Positions 45,025 to 57,334 of a DNA stretch of 64,000 nucleotides are shown here, piece after piece. Position numbers and translations under genes: made by a program. This stretch comes from Cyprinodon diabolis (lineage: Eukaryota; Chordata; Actinopteri; Cyprinodontiformes; Cyprinodontidae). Where the stretch lies: positions 6,614,052 through 6,678,051 of the forward strand of contig CM060080.1 of NCBI GenBank assembly GCA_030533445.1, read 5' to 3'. Each line of letters starts with the position of its first letter. The stretch's first letter is position 1. Below the pieces are notes generated by a model. The model was not told where the DNA came from. It did not search any database and saw only the letters and a list, made by a program, of their open reading frames with translations.

Positions 45025-45800
45025 ATGCTGCTTTGGGCTTACCCACTGTCCTTTCAAGGGTTTGAGCCTATCAGCAAATTTCTGCACAATGTCTTCCAGG
45101 AAATGCAACTTTCTTTATTGTCAGTAGTTTGCCAGAAAAAGTAAGCCAATGTGACCAAAAAAAAACAGGCTGCTGTTTCTACCTTTATTAACTGTGCATT
45201 TTATCTAATCAAAAACTTTCAACGGTAAGGAAAGTTTACAGAAACATATTGGTTTTGAACGTTTTGGCAACGTGGCTCACTAGAAAGAGAGCTAATGCTT
45301 GGTTAATTGTATTACAATTATAATTTTTTTGTGCAGGCCAGCTTATAGTAAAGAGAATAAACAGGAATTATTTTCAGAGTAAAGCAGAACTGAGATGAGA
45401 CAGCAGTCAATAGCTATAGCAAGTCTAAGGTTACATTAGACTAAAGGCTTTTGAATTTAAGCTCTGTGTATCCAGTGAAATACTGGTTTTATCTGCCAGA
45501 GAAATAACTCCTGAAACACCAGCTTGACACATGATTATGTTACTTTTACTCACATTTTTGAAGGGTTGTCAAAAGTATCTGAAAAGCATAGATGCTCAAA
45601 AGCTGCCTCTGGATACACTAATATTTAGCATTTATTTGTACACTTATTTAACAAAAAGCATCTCTGATTCCTATAGAGAAAGCAAATTTCATGTTGTGAT
45701 TGAAACTCATGAGTTTACATGAGTTGTCATGCACATAAATATTTTGTTGCCTTTAAATATGTAGCCAATTTTATTCTCATACATCGAAAATGGCATTAAT
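45025..45800. other. Unrecognised spacer
   Basis: No features recognised. Confidence 0.35.
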
Positions 45801-45819
45801 AATAATAATAATAATCAAT

Positions 45820-47200
45820 CCAATTTGTACCGCACTTTTCATTAACAAAAATCTCAAAGTGCTACACAGTGCAAATAAAATCAAAGATAAAAATCAACAT
45901 CATAAGAATCATGTGGAGGCAGAATAGGCTTGCTTAAATAAAAAAGTCTTCAAGCCTCTTTTAAAATCAATCAGTGGTTGTGGAGCTCTCAGATGATCTG
46001 GGAGAGAGTTCCAGAGACGGGGGGCAGCGACAGCGAAAGCCCGATCTCCCATGGACCTTAATCTGGAGCGAGGGAGGTGAAGGAAGTTGCAGTCTTGGAG
46101 ATGTTATATCGATTAATGATTTGACCCAAAGGCAGCATGTAAAGGGAAAACATCAGGGGCCCTAATACTGACCCTTGTGTGACACCACAGGAGACAGAGA
46201 CAGCCTGGGACTTGGCCTTGCCAAGGCTAACACATTCCAGCCGATTGGAGAGAAAAGATTTAAACCAGTCCAGAACAGTGTCACAGAGACCGACCTCTGC
46301 ATGAAGACGGTGTAGTAGGATGTTATGGTCCACAGTGTCAAAGGCTGCAGTTAGGTCAAGGAGAACAAGGAGAGATGTAGACCCAGCATCAGCTGCCATG
46401 TAGATGTCATTAGTAACTCTCAGCAAAGCGGTCTCAGTGCTGCGAGCAGAACGAAACCCAGACTGAAATTTCTCATACAGGGAGTTTTGTTCTAGATGAA
46501 GCTGCAGCTGAGCGGCAACAGCTTTTTCCAGTACTTTGACAGAAAAGGAAGATGTGAAATTGGGCGGTAATTGGAAAGCATATCTGGATCCAGGGTAGAT
46601 TTCTTTAGAAGAGGTTTAATGATAGCTGTTTTAAGAGGCAATGGAACATGACCAGATTTCAGTGATTTGTTTATTATTTGTGTGATTAACGGACTTATTG
46701 CGGCATGATTAGATTTTATGAGTGATGAGGGGCAGGGATCCAGGGCACAAGATGAAGGCTTCATTTTCTTGAGGATGTTCTCCACTTCACTCTTTGCAAC
46801 TTCATTAAAGCAGCTCATGGACCCATGTTGTACAAGGGTAGATGGCAGCCGAAGATCAGGAAGGCTGTGGAGCTGAGATCTAATAGAATTAACTTTGTTT
46901 TTGAAGAATGAGAGAAACAGATTGCATTTTTCAGTCGAATCCTCATCCTCAGTTTGTTGATTGGGATGAAGGAGATGTTCTATTGTCGAGAAAAGCTGTT
47001 TGGAATTTCCCGGACAGCTGTTGATGATGTTGGAATAATACTTAGACCGTGCTTCCTTAAGAGAAAAGGCATAAGCTTTCTGATGTTCCTTATATGCCTG
47101 CTTGTGTACAGAGAGACCTGATTTTTTTTACACGTCTCTCGATAGCACGTCCAACGGCTTTCATGTTCCGCAGCTCATCGGTGTACTTTCATCTGGTTTG
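45820..47200 (-). mobile_element. LINE (L2/CR1-like) with internal deletion
   Basis: Minus-strand readings in order are KEHQKAYAFSLKEARSKYYS and SEVENILKKMKPSSCALDPC (N-terminal to RT). Next come NYRPISHLPF, then LLVLLDLTAAFDTVDHNILL (RT motif A) and GVTQGSVLGPLMFSLYM (motif B). After MLPLGQIINRYN the frame jumps directly to a tail reading MGDRAFAVAAPRLWNSLPDH. The catalytic YxDD region between them is gone. The 5' end is truncated near 47200 and meets another element. AATAATAATAATAAT at 45798-45812 may be the 3' terminal repeat. Confidence 0.8.
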
Positions 47201-47204
47201 GTCT

Positions 47205-47575
47205 GCCGCAGTTGTCGTAGGCTCGTGAACTCGCAGGCGCGCGCTTTTAGGAAATCCTATACACTACTGTTTATGCTCTAAAACATTCTAAATGACTTCG
47301 TTTCGAGTAAATTATGGACGCTACCCACTCAGGACACTTGGAATACATTGGACGAGCAGTATGGAGGAATATTGACACGTTTATTGTGGACTTTTATGGA
47401 CCTTTCTGCCTCGGGCACCATAGACCTCCATTATTTGAATGTCAGCAGACAGCAAGAAGCCTCCCAGATCTCCAGATGCATTTGAGATATCAAAAAAGTA
47501 CTCCAGAGTGTTGTTCAGCATGGGGGTGAGTAGAACATGAAGGCTTATCATGTTGTGGGTGTACTATTCCTTTAA
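47205..47575. mobile_element. Right half of a TTAA-type element
   Basis: Ends GTGTACTATTCCT followed by TTAA (47572-47575). The body, from ATGGACGCTACCCACTCAGG to GCATGGGGGTGAGTAG, follows a common fish TTAA-type repeat. The left half is missing where the LINE joins. An open frame of 71 codons at 47314-47529 is not supported as a gene. Confidence 0.5.
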
Positions 47576-48770
47576 ATATCAAATATTTTCCTGGGTGTTA
47601 ATATCGAGTTTGACATTTTAGCGTCATGACAATCCTACGTGTGTGTAAAATGACATGTGTGTGTGTGTCCTGCTGTCGGATTTCACAATCAAACTGAAGA
47701 CCAGTTGTTGTAAAGGGAGGGCCTTTTCCTGGTCTTTGCACATTATTTTGCTAACGGTTACGCTAGTGGCTAAGGTATGAACTGAGTTCAGTTTTACGGT
47801 TAGGGTGACGTATGCACTGGTAATCATTAGGGTTTAGGGCTGTTGTCCAGGACTGAAAAGCAATGCAAGTCAATGGGACGTGGCCCTCACTACATATAGC
47901 AAGACGAGAATGTGTGTGTTGGTTTGTGTTGGCCTTTGTGGGTGCTTTGTTTACGTCCATCTTGTTCTACCTTATTTTGATACTAATGTAATGTGCCCAT
48001 GTAAGTTTGAACGCTCACGTCTGGAGGGTGAAATTGAGATAAATGGTGGAGCAGCTGCGTGGCCCAAGATATCCTCTCTACCTGTCTATTCTACTTCTAT
48101 ATATATATATGAGCATTTCTGGGTTAAGGGCTGTTCATTGACTTTGATTGTGTGTGTTTTATTTGTTGAAATGTAAACCTTGGTGCCAATCTTGGTTCGA
48201 AGTGGTGGCCTGTTGTACAGTCAGCCACCGATTGTACAAGTTCTCTTAGAAGGATAGGAGGGGTCTGTAATTTTCATTTTAGGTAAACTTTAACACTGTT
48301 TGGCAAAAGGAGAGGAAATAATCCAGGAAATCAAACTGTAGGTTTTTTAAAATAAGTATTTGGTCAATAAATAAAATATAATTATAAGCTTTCTTTTCAA
48401 TGATAGAGGAAAAGGGCTTCCTGTAAGTCCTTATCACATTTACAAACACTGTAGCTTATGTGCCAGTTAAGATTCTCAGTCATCCAGGTCATAGTCATTC
48501 CATAAAAGTAAAAAAAAACAATCCACTGGACTTTTTTTACTGATGTTGAAGACATTTCACTTCCCATCCAGGAGGCTTTTTCAATTTGACTTAACAGGGG
48601 AACAGAACACCTCACCTAATTATCTAGGCCAACAATTCCCTTTAATGACCCCCCTTTCAGAGACATAGACAGGTATGGGGCATTATTGCAGACTTACAAA
48701 GGAAGCCAAATGATCCCCATTCCAAAGAGCTGGACCCGGGTCAAACGACTCGGCAAGCGGCCGGCATTAA
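47576..48770. other. Degenerate repeats
   Basis: GTGTGTGTGT with CATTAGGGTTTAGGGCTG near 47640-47840, and GATGTTGAAGACATTTCAC, CATCCAGGAGGCTTTTTC near 48540-48590, are words of common fish repeats. No element ends were resolved. Confidence 0.35.
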
Positions 48771-48779
48771 TATTGCCTC

Positions 48780-49068
48780 TGCTCTGATTGGCATACTGTG
48801 GGAACGCCGCTAATTAACGTGACACCATTGAACGCTAATCTACATGTTGCTCCACATTTTTTACTTTCCTGATTTCTGTCTCACTGTCGACATCATCAAC
48901 GCTAACCCAGCGTGATGGCATCACCAGACATGCAGCTGCGGGGGCACAGAGACCATGCAGCGTCCAGCGAGGCTTCCGACCTAGCTTTTTCTCCACTGTA
49001 AAGGGAGCGATATGCCGATTGTTAGCAGGTCGACCAATGTTTGAGAAACACCCATAAACCTGGTATTT
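48780..49068 (+). repeat. Dispersed repeat R2, copy c
   Basis: Uninterrupted R2 copy: CATACTGTGGGAACGCCG, AACGTGACACCATTGAACG, CATCATCAACGCTAACCCAG, GTCGACCAATGTTTGAG and AACCTGGTATTTATGC. It lacks the AAACATGGAGCAGCTCTGG part seen in copies a and b. Confidence 0.6.
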
Positions 49069-50640
49069 ATGCTAATATTTGAGGCTGTGGACATGTGTCT
49101 TTGATGCAGATGATGCTTTCAAACAGAAGCCATTAATACCGTTAACAAGCGGAGGACAGAGTAGTTTGTGGGAGACCAAATACATTTTTGCCAATAAAAT
49201 TTCACAAAAAATTTCAAATTAATTCTTTAAGAATGTTTACACCCAATTATTATTAAAAAGAACACAGAAAAAGATAGCTAACGGGACGAGCACGTAGGAC
49301 GACCTCACGTAAAAATATCACCAGAAGGATTGACAGTTAGGAGTACCACTTATTTAGATGCTATGATTTGTAGATCGGAATAAGTTGAGCTTAACTGAGC
49401 TGGAGATGGAAGGATGCTGACTTTTAAAGGACTCTTTCGTTGTAAACCTGAAACTGCTGTAAATTGCTCTTTCCTTGTAATCGCTGCTTTACTTTTACTC
49501 TGTTATTGCAACCTCTGTGTGTCTGCTTTGTGTCTGGAAAGCTTTGATGTAGACCACAAAAAAACTCCTGTTTTTTATTACGAAAACAATATGTATGATT
49601 TAAATGTGATTTATTTGGATCCCATTGATAATGCAGACCCTTCCAGTAAATAACATGAGTCTCGCCGCTGCCCTTCTATGACTGTTTGTTATTATTCCAA
49701 TTAAGAAAGAAAAATAACCTCTTCTTTAGTGTATAATGTCAGTGGATTTGCATTTTTTCCATTTTGCTTTCTGGTGTTTGTTCCCCTACTCCTGCCTATG
49801 TCACCGTTCCCTCTTCCATCTGATTCACCTTTGTATTTTGCTTCCTCTTCATGTGTCTCACTCTCTGAGTTTAGATGGCGGGGGTGTGATGTTCTCTGAT
49901 GTGAGCTTCTCTCCAATGTAGTGTGACTCTACCCTAGTGTGTCGCTGACTTTGTTAAACTTTTTTTCTTTGATGCCACACCTTCTCTTTCTCATTGTCTC
50001 CTTTTTTATAACCTACTTTCACCTTCAAATTTTTTTGTCACTTCATGAAACAGTAGATTTTTCTCCTCTCCACCTGACTTTTTTTTGTTTCAAAGAGAAC
50101 ATCCCAAATTTAATAATTTAACCTTCTCTATATCTTTCTTTTCTTTTTCTATTTTTTATTCCCCACCAGTATCTTTGTCTGGAAGGAAACATGTTAATAA
50201 TAGATTGCATAGATTCGCTCGCGGGTAAAAACTTGTGCGTATGTGTGAGCACATGAGCATTAGATGTTCTTCGATGTTATATTTTGAAATGTGTGCTTAT
50301 AAATCCTGACATTCTTTCTCTCTGATTGCACCAACAGTAGGATTGCTTGTCTAGACACATTTAATTTGAATAGAACTAAAGATGTAAGCTTATCTAACCG
50401 AAAGACAGCTTTGTACTCCTAACAGAAGAGGGTTTGTTTTAGGATTCATTAACTACCAGCTGCATTTACAGACTGCTCCATTATATCAGTGCATTTTATT
50501 TATGTTGTTGTTGTTTCTGTTTCTTTTGATAAGGGTTGAAAATCACTTGGTTTTATTTCTAACAATCACCCTCATTTATAGAGAACAAAATTTATATTTG
50601 ATCAAATACCGATCAAGTGTGAGTATGATGTGAATTTTAC
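49069..50640. other. Unrecognised; pyrimidine-rich part
   Basis: The plus frame at 49414-49653 includes a hydrophobic run (FLVIAALLLLCYCNLCV) that could resemble a signal or membrane segment, but no family, promoter or splice sites support it. From about 49735 to 50165 the plus strand is T/C-rich. Confidence 0.35.
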
Positions 50641-50740
50641 CATTTACCATTAGGCAACACTAGGCAGTTGCCTAGGGACCCAACTTCCTGGGGGCCCCAT
50701 AAAATCTGTTTCCATGTATGGTTAATACAACTACTACTGA

Positions 50741-51689
50741 CAGGGTTCGTACGGGTTCTGGAAATCCTTGAAAATGCTTGCATTTTGATGTTGTGTTTTC
50801 AAGGTTTGAAAAGTGCTTATATTTTGGATCAAATGCTTGAAAATGCTTGAAATTGTAACTATTTCTTTCGCAACAAATACCTATCTAACTAAATTGTGTG
50901 TTTATTAAATGGAGAAATAAAATGTTGGAGAGCCCGAAAATGAAACCTGCTCGCTTATGTGTGACTGCGATCTGCCAGTCTATTTCCATGTGTGACTCCG
51001 CCCCCATGAAACCACCCCTGCACCATGCCGGGAGGTTGTCGTTTCAATGAATGTTGGCTGGAAGATGAAAAATACAAATTATGGATTAAACGGGGACAAA
51101 CCCCACGAGTTGCCTCTTGTAAAGTCTGCAAAAAAGATGTGCAGCTTTTCACAATGGGCGAGTCCGCGCTCTCGAGTCACATGAATAGTAAGTCATAGGC
51201 TTTTTAACTAAGCCAACTGAAGTAGCATAGTCTATCGTCTATTTGTTTACGCTAGTAACTGTTAGCTAGGAATTCACAGGCTAAGTTACTGAGTGACTGA
51301 GAGTACGGTGTGATAATGTAATGTTAGTATTGCAGTGTTTCCCGCAGCACTATCTTGGCGAGGCGGCTGCCTCGCCAAACTCAGGCTACCGCCTTGCCAA
51401 CGTTCCAAAAAAAAAAAAAAAAAAGTTTTTATTCATTGCCAGGCCCAGACCTTAAAACAGCATTGATAACTCTACGGCTGATAATACTGAATTGCGACAC
51501 CCTCTGGTTGGTTATATTACTACACCATGGCAGAGGAGTAATTTTCTTTGATCATCCGAGTAATAATTTTGACTATGTATTGGTATGTAATTTACGGTGG
51601 TGTAAGGTGCTGGAAAAAGTTTTAAAATGGATCTTGAAAGTGCTTGAAAAGTGCTTGATTTTGACTTTGGAAAAGGTGTACGAACCCTG
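50741..51689 (+). mobile_element. hAT-like element with CAGGGTTCGTAC ends
   Basis: The left end CAGGGTTCGTACGGGTTC and the inverted right end CAGGGTTCGTACACCTTTTC pair. Repeated GAAAATGCTTGAAA / AAGTGCTTGAAA words lie inside both ends. Flanking duplications are not clear. Inside is a first exon with a BED-like finger (51025-51187). A CAGTGTTTCCCGC string at 51333 with an A-run near 51405 marks a further nested insert of unclear extent. Confidence 0.7.
51025..51187 (+). pseudogene. hAT-derived N-terminal exon with zinc-binding residues
   Basis: ATG at 51025 begins MPGGCRFNECWLEDEKYKLW. Cys32-x2-Cys35 (CKVC) is followed by MGESALSSHM with His52. The exon runs without a stop to ATGAATA|GTAAGT, a strong splice donor at 51188. 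Fish genomes hold many genes and hAT derivatives opening this way; the last zinc ligand would lie in the next exon, which is absent. It is intact as an exon, so it could be spliced into a transcript. Confidence 0.6.
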
Positions 51690-51881
51690 TACTTATTTCT
51701 GAACATTAATCATGTTTTTCATAAAAATCCTTTCACTAAAATGTCATCAGAATGCTTATAATATTAAGTGTGTCTCAACCCCCCCTTCAGTTTCTGCCAA
51801 ATTGGAGCAGCCCATTTGCTGCACATGTTCAGAAAGGTCCAAACAGCAAGCAACAAACCGTTTGAAAACGGTGTGAAGAAC

Positions 51882-52040
51882 AGCGTTGCCAACTTAGCGC
51901 TTTTGTTGCTATATTTCACAACTTTTCAGACCACTCTAGCACTTTTATTTCAAAAGAGCGACTGGTGCCAAATCTAGCAACTTTTTTCTGCTACTGGAGA
52001 CTTTGGCAACAACGTATAAAAGCAACGAACTCTGTCGCCT
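51882..52040. repeat. Fragment of a GTTGCCAACTT hAT family
   Basis: AGCGTTGCCAACTTAGCGC on the left and AGACTTTGGCAACAACG on the right, with TTTCAGACCACTCTAGC between, recall the element at 44523-45016. No duplication was found. Confidence 0.4.
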
Positions 52041-52261
52041 TTTTGGAAACACCATAAGGAGCAATCGGCTCAGTGAGCGTAGTGATTGGAAAAAATCTTT
52101 CATTGCTTTAGAGTAAGCATGAAAAGTCAGCTGAGTACAAAACATAGAGAGGAAAACAAAAAGAAAAGGGACAAGAAGAGACGGACAAAATGTAGGAAAA
52201 ATAATGGATGTCTATTCTATTAACATTTCTATCTCTTTATAATGGCTCTTTTTTATGTGTT

Positions 52262-52492
52262 CAATTCAGTTTATTTCTATAGCGCCAATTCACAACACAT
52301 GTCAGCTCAAGGCACTTTACAGTTTAAACAGCTCATACAGTCAAATTGATTCAAAGTTTTCTATCTAAGGAAAACCAGTTGATTGCATTAACTCATATAC
52401 AATCCCTCACACTAAGCATGCTTGTAGCGACAGTGGAGAGGAAAAACTCCCTTTTAACAGGAAGAAACCTCCAGCAGAACCAGGTCTTAGAT
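52262..52492 (-). repeat. LINE 3' tail
   Basis: Complement of TTCTATAGCGCCAATTCACA ... CCTCCAGCAGAACCAGG. The same tail occurs at 57335-57740 (minus) and 61795-62285 (plus). On the sense strand it ends in ATTGGCGCTATAG, typical of a fish LINE 3' end. Confidence 0.75.
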
Positions 52493-53689
52493 TCAAGTAG
52501 GCTAAAATTTGTTTTGCTTAGGATTTTCTGTATTAAAATTGTGTTTTGCCCATTTTATATGATGGTCATGATTTTGTGTTACATAGAAGTTATGTAGAGC
52601 AACATATTTTAACTGAATTTAAAGAGTTGAAAAATTTTAACATGAGGAGCGATTTGGTAAGAAGAGCCAATTCTTTAAAAATGTGATAAATAATGTTACT
52701 AATAGATAAATATTCAATTAAAAGGATAACTTTACCCATGGAATACAATTTCTGTTTGTTTTTGAAGTTTTCATTCTTTATTTACCTCATAATTTATTTG
52801 ATTTTTTCTAAAATATAATAATATTCTGAACAGTCGAGACACATATTACCATCCTGTGTGATTGCAGAAGCTTATAACATAATCAAATAAACGTTGAAAT
52901 AAATGAATGTATTTCAATGTATTGTCATAAAAAGATTCAAAATGAATGATTCTTAAAACAAAAACAAAAATACCTAAAAAATAAATCTTTAAATAAACAA
53001 GATTAAAAATAAATCAGTCATAAATTAAATAAATAGATATTAAATAAAGTATGGACATCTAATTATGTATTTCATATCTTGAAAAATATGAAAATACCTA
53101 CACGTTTATATATGTCTAATGTAATATTTATTTAAAAATAATAAAGTATTATGGAATATTTATAGATTATTTGTTAATAACTGAAACTTTGAAATGTTGG
53201 AAGAAAACTGCTTTCCATACTGAAGAAGATAAAGGTATGTTGCAAAATAAGATAGGTATAGGAATTTGTAAATCTTAGAATGGAAGTGTAAATAAAAAAA
53301 GAAAAAGAAACATTATTAGAGACCTCTGTTTTTTCTTCTGACGCTCAGAATCCAAATCACGTCAACAAGCCGAGACAAAAGCTTAAGCAGATCACCTGAG
53401 GACTTCACACTCCTACACCTTTGATTTTTCTTTCCAGCCGCCTTTGATTCGAACATCATTTATGATTTAAAACTGAAGCTGATCTCTTACTTTAATTGGA
53501 TTCAGATTCTTACGGCTCACAGACTGAAGGCCCTTGGCAGTTGGTTTTTGGAGACATTAGGGAGGCAAAGCAGGTGCAGTAGTGCTTCAGTTTACGTATT
53601 AATGATTTAAAGCTCTTTGTAGTTTTAATTTTTTTGCTTTAGCTAAAACATGTTTAGAGAGTTTTGATTTAGTTTTTAATAGTTTTGCA
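52493..53689. other. Very AT-rich, unrecognised
   Basis: Rich in ATAAAT words. No gene or element was recognised. Confidence 0.4.
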
Positions 53690-53985
53690 GCAATACCGAT
53701 CGGGCCGATCCAGCACTAAAATGGCGAATACCAACAAATGGGGCACCGATACCATTGTGAGAGCTAAAAGTTTCTTCAACTATTGTCACCCATTCCAGGT
53801 AGGCAATAGAAGGTTCTACTGGATTCAATTTGTATTAGTCCTTTTCCTGCTTCACAAAGATTGGCAGTTGCTTGAAAAAGCCGTGATGGCAATTATTTTA
53901 CATCCAAGTAGTTTGCAGTTCTTCATATATACACACATCAATTTCAAACAGATGTTATCGGACAAACCAGTGGGGTCTCTAGACA
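53690..53985 (+). repeat. Internally deleted relative of the 40525-42670 hAT element
   Basis: AATACCGATCGGGCCGATCC at the left, then CCCATTCCAGGTAGGCAATA, GATGGCAATTATTTTACATCC and AACAGATGTTATCGG, in the same order as 42440-42640. The middle of the family is absent. Confidence 0.6.
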
Positions 53986-54014
53986 AACCAATGTAGATGT
54001 GATTTATCTCTTCC

Positions 54015-54068
54015 TGATACAGGGATATGTACAAAAGGCTTTTAAGGTAGCTGTAATTAAACCTTTAC
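54015..54068 (+). mobile_element. Short LINE reverse-transcriptase remnant
   Basis: The plus frame reads KAFKVAVIKPLLK, matching the KTAIIKPLLKK segment of the LINE at 46.6 kb. It is cut off by the TTAA element that follows. Confidence 0.45.
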
Positions 54069-54545
54069 TTAAAGGGGAATTCTGTTTTTTTTTACATTGG
54101 GCCCTTGATTTTACATTATTGCATCATGTTCTTCTCACCCATATGAGTTTTGTGTCATTTGAAACTGTTCTGAAGATATTTGGTTAGGTTCTATCCAAGT
54201 AACGTCTTCCTATGGGCAGCAAGTTAAAGGCACTAACTAAACTGTTCATAATTTATTCTTTATGGTACGCCAGCATTCATAACATGTAGGCCAATCACTG
54301 TCCCCCAGACATCCGTGGTTATATTTGTTATATTTCTTAAACAAAGCGGAGTGTGTATGACGTAATCCGTGCACGCCGGCTACCATTCATTCATCCTGTC
54401 CGCTGAACTGCTGGTTTTACTCACATGCCTGGAAGATGTCTAGTGCTACTACCACAGATGATCTCTCTCTCGAAATGGAATTGAACAATTCAGATTAGCT
54501 AGCCGAATGAATAGAAGGGGTAGAGCGTAGCCGCCTGTGGCCCGG
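54069..54545 (+). mobile_element. Left part of a TTAA-type element
   Basis: TTAA at 54069-54072 is followed by AGGGGAATTCTG. The body (GACATCCGTGGTTATATTTG, GTATGACGTAATCCGTGC) resembles a common fish TTAA-type repeat. The right end is missing, replaced by S3-type sequence. Confidence 0.5.
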
Positions 54546-54632
54546 GCTGCCTGTTACGACTCCAGTCCGGCACGCTAATGACGCCTTTCGCCCACAGACT
54601 GCTAGAGTGGTTGGGTGGATGGATGGCATTAA
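54546..54632 (+). repeat. SINE-like repeat S3, terminal scrap
   Basis: GCCCACAGACTGCTAGAGTGG followed by GGGTGGATGGATGG. Confidence 0.4.
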
Positions 54633-55519
54633 CAAATGTTAAAATACATAAAACACATTCCTACAGTAAGTGAAAATATAGCTGCTGTGAAGCACTCTGG
54701 AATAATAAAGTCAAGAAACCACAGTAAAAGTTTATGTATTTGTATCATCTACAGATGACATTTATGTTTTGCAGATTAATGATCACTTTTCTGAACTTTC
54801 AGTTCCATAGCACTTTATTTCTATAGTGCTTAAAAAACAACACAACTGACTAAAGTGCTGTGTAGTAATGTATAAGAAAATACTGGAACAGTTTTCCTAT
54901 CCGTAACTGGCTGCTTTCTCACCAACAGACCTCAAGTCAGTCCGGGTTGGACAGAAATCCATAGTCTTTCTATATGTGTTACCCTTGGCCTTTTTATTCT
55001 GACTTTTACAATTGCACAGCAATCTTCTCAGGTCACTTGCAACACGTCAAATTATTGTATTTAGTAAAAAAAAAAACATATGCAATCTGGCGCCTCTTAT
55101 TTAAAATCTCACTTTTTGAAATGTCCCATGGATGGGCATTAAGTTCAACTCAGTTGAAAAGAAACAATTAGGTATCCATGCCGAAAAGTTTAAAAAAAGT
55201 AAACAGATCAATGCCCTTACAGCATGTCTGAAATTCTTTGGCACCACACTAGTTGTCAAACTACTATCAGGAGTAACAGAATGAAAGGCCTCCTAGAAGA
55301 TGTTGAGGGAGGACAACAGGGTTGAGACAGATGATCTCATACAGGTAACCAGATGCTCTAGAGAGGAGTGGAAAACTGGCTCCAAATGATCAAATGCAGT
55401 AAGACAGGGGACCAAAATAATCATTGGAGGAAATAGAAATAAGCCATATTGTTCAAGAGAAAATAAGAAACAATTTACAGAGCTGTATGGAAACTTCCAG
55501 TGGGATGGGCTCATGAACA
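54633..55519. other. Unrecognised stretch
   Basis: Nothing recognised. A minus frame at 55293-55553 has no domain. Confidence 0.35.
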
Positions 55520-55705
55520 TTAAAGGAAAAGTCCAGTCATATTCAGAATTCAAACTTCTGAAAGTACTTTAAATATAAAATGATTACATACTGTTCAATA
55601 AATGATAAGTGTTTTTAAATAAGGGTAATTTTCATTTCAATGTGCTTTACTGGAAGCATCCATGTTTGTCAAAGAACAATACTGCCACCTACCTGTTTGT
55701 GACGT
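55520..55705 (-). mobile_element. Truncated TTAA-type (Kolobok-like) element
   Basis: TTAA at 55520-55523 then AGGAAAAGTCCAGTCATATTC. The complement of 38000-38173 is followed in order (GTACTTTAAATATAAAATG-like, GAAGCATCCATGTTTGTCAA, TGCCACCTACC). The match stops near GACGTCACG; the THAP part is lost. Confidence 0.65.
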
Positions 55706-55714
55706 CACGTTAAG

Positions 55715-56198
55715 TTTTCTTTTTTGAGTTTTCTGTTATACTTTGATTCATGTCTTTCTGTTTTCTAGTTAATTGGTTTCATTTCCATTTTGTGTTATTC
55801 TAGTTATTTTTTATTGTATTGGAGTTCTTAGGTATTGTTTGCCCTCTGCTGCCCTCCTGTGCCAGTCTTTTTTTTTCCCTAGCTCCCTTCTAGACTCCTC
55901 TGTCTAAACCTGCTCCCACTCTGCTGATTAGCCTGGTCTTTGTTCAGTCTCTCATTCATACACCTCATGTCCAGTCACTGTTTGCTGGTTCCTTGTTGTT
56001 TTTTTGCTTTGTTGCTCCGTCGTCTCTTTGCTCTGTGTGTTCACTCTGATGTTTCTGGATTTTTTGGTATTCAGTATTTTATTTTGCATTTTTGGATTTT
56101 TGCCTCTGTTGCCTTGGACTTGTAATTAAATCTACAAAACTCACCTCTGCCTTCTCACTTCTGCATTTGGGTCCTGAAAAACCTCCACTAAACCTGAC
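55715..56198 (+). mobile_element. LTR-like block (start uncertain)
   Basis: C/T-rich, ending GCATTTGGGTCCTG...CTAAACCTGACA, a usual fish LTR ending. No matched 5-bp duplication or TG start was found, so the left limit is a guess. There is no retroviral coding content. Confidence 0.4.
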
Positions 56199-57334
56199 AA
56201 AATACCTACAGGCCAGAACGAAAATTAGCTTAAATTAAACAAAGCCAACGAGTCTATTTTTAAAATATAAGTAAAGATTTGTCTAAAAAAATTATTACTC
56301 CAGTAAAGTATAGATAGCCAAAGTTCTACGTAAGGAAGGTGACATCTCTGAGGGCAGTTTAATTGTATTATAAAGACAGGAGAGTTGGTAGAATTAGCAA
56401 ACAGTGATAGGGACATAGTGTACTTGTGAAGTTGTCACTATGCTTCTAGTAGGAACGAGTTATATCTCTTATTCTGTTTTTGTCACCTGCACCAGACCAT
56501 TGAGGCCTCTGATGATTAGTCAGTCTACATGGTGAAATAAAAGAATACCTCCATACAGTACTCAGCCCAAGGTGCGGCTGCTCCTAACCATTAAGGACTC
56601 AAGATGTACTCAACCCACGGTTTAAGGATTTAAAGCACATGGCAAGAGAAGAGAGAGAAAATTCCTGGGTAGCCTGAGGCCCTGCTGCAGAAACAGTGTT
56701 AAGATACCACAGTAAAAATAGCCACCTTCCCGTTTCAGACTCTGATTCAGATGAGGAAGTCCTGTGTAACAGGCCGATGAAATGAGAGCATAATCCCCCA
56801 TTAGCAATACAGAGTCCCTAGTGCAATAGAGGTCCAGTGAAGCAGGGACCTACCCACAGTTGTCTGTCCTGGCCCAGCATATATCTGATTATCCACGCTA
56901 ATTATGTCCCACATGAAAAATGCTGTCGCCCTTCCAGGTCACATAGTGACAAAAAAAAAAAATGCCTTAAAGTATCAAAACGTGAGCAAGTCAGTTTATT
57001 TGAATAATTGTCTGAAAAGAAAAAATAAGCATTGAGGAAAAATATGAAATTGCTCATTTATTTATAATGTTGATTAAACAGTTATAGCTTAAATTTGTTG
57101 CTTTTGGGGTGGAGAGCTTGAGTCCCTTTGTTTTGGAAAAACACGTCTCCAGAAAAGCCTTCACCAAGTCTAAGATAGGATGAAAGATAGAATCCTCCAT
57201 CTTTAAAACTATTTCTTTGATCAACTGCGGATGTGTTAAAAGATTATTAAAGAGCAGAGCAAAGTAGCATTTCTGAGCAATCTTCTTCTGTCCACAGCGT
57301 ACCAAAACAATTAATCAATGTATTGCTTTTCTAT
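56199..57334. other. Unrecognised stretch
   Basis: No elements recognised. An A-run lies at 56950-56961. Confidence 0.35.

Noticed and set aside
49414..49653. 79-codon frame with a hydrophobic segment
   Set aside because: Resembles a signal peptide superficially, but there is no family, splice or promoter support.
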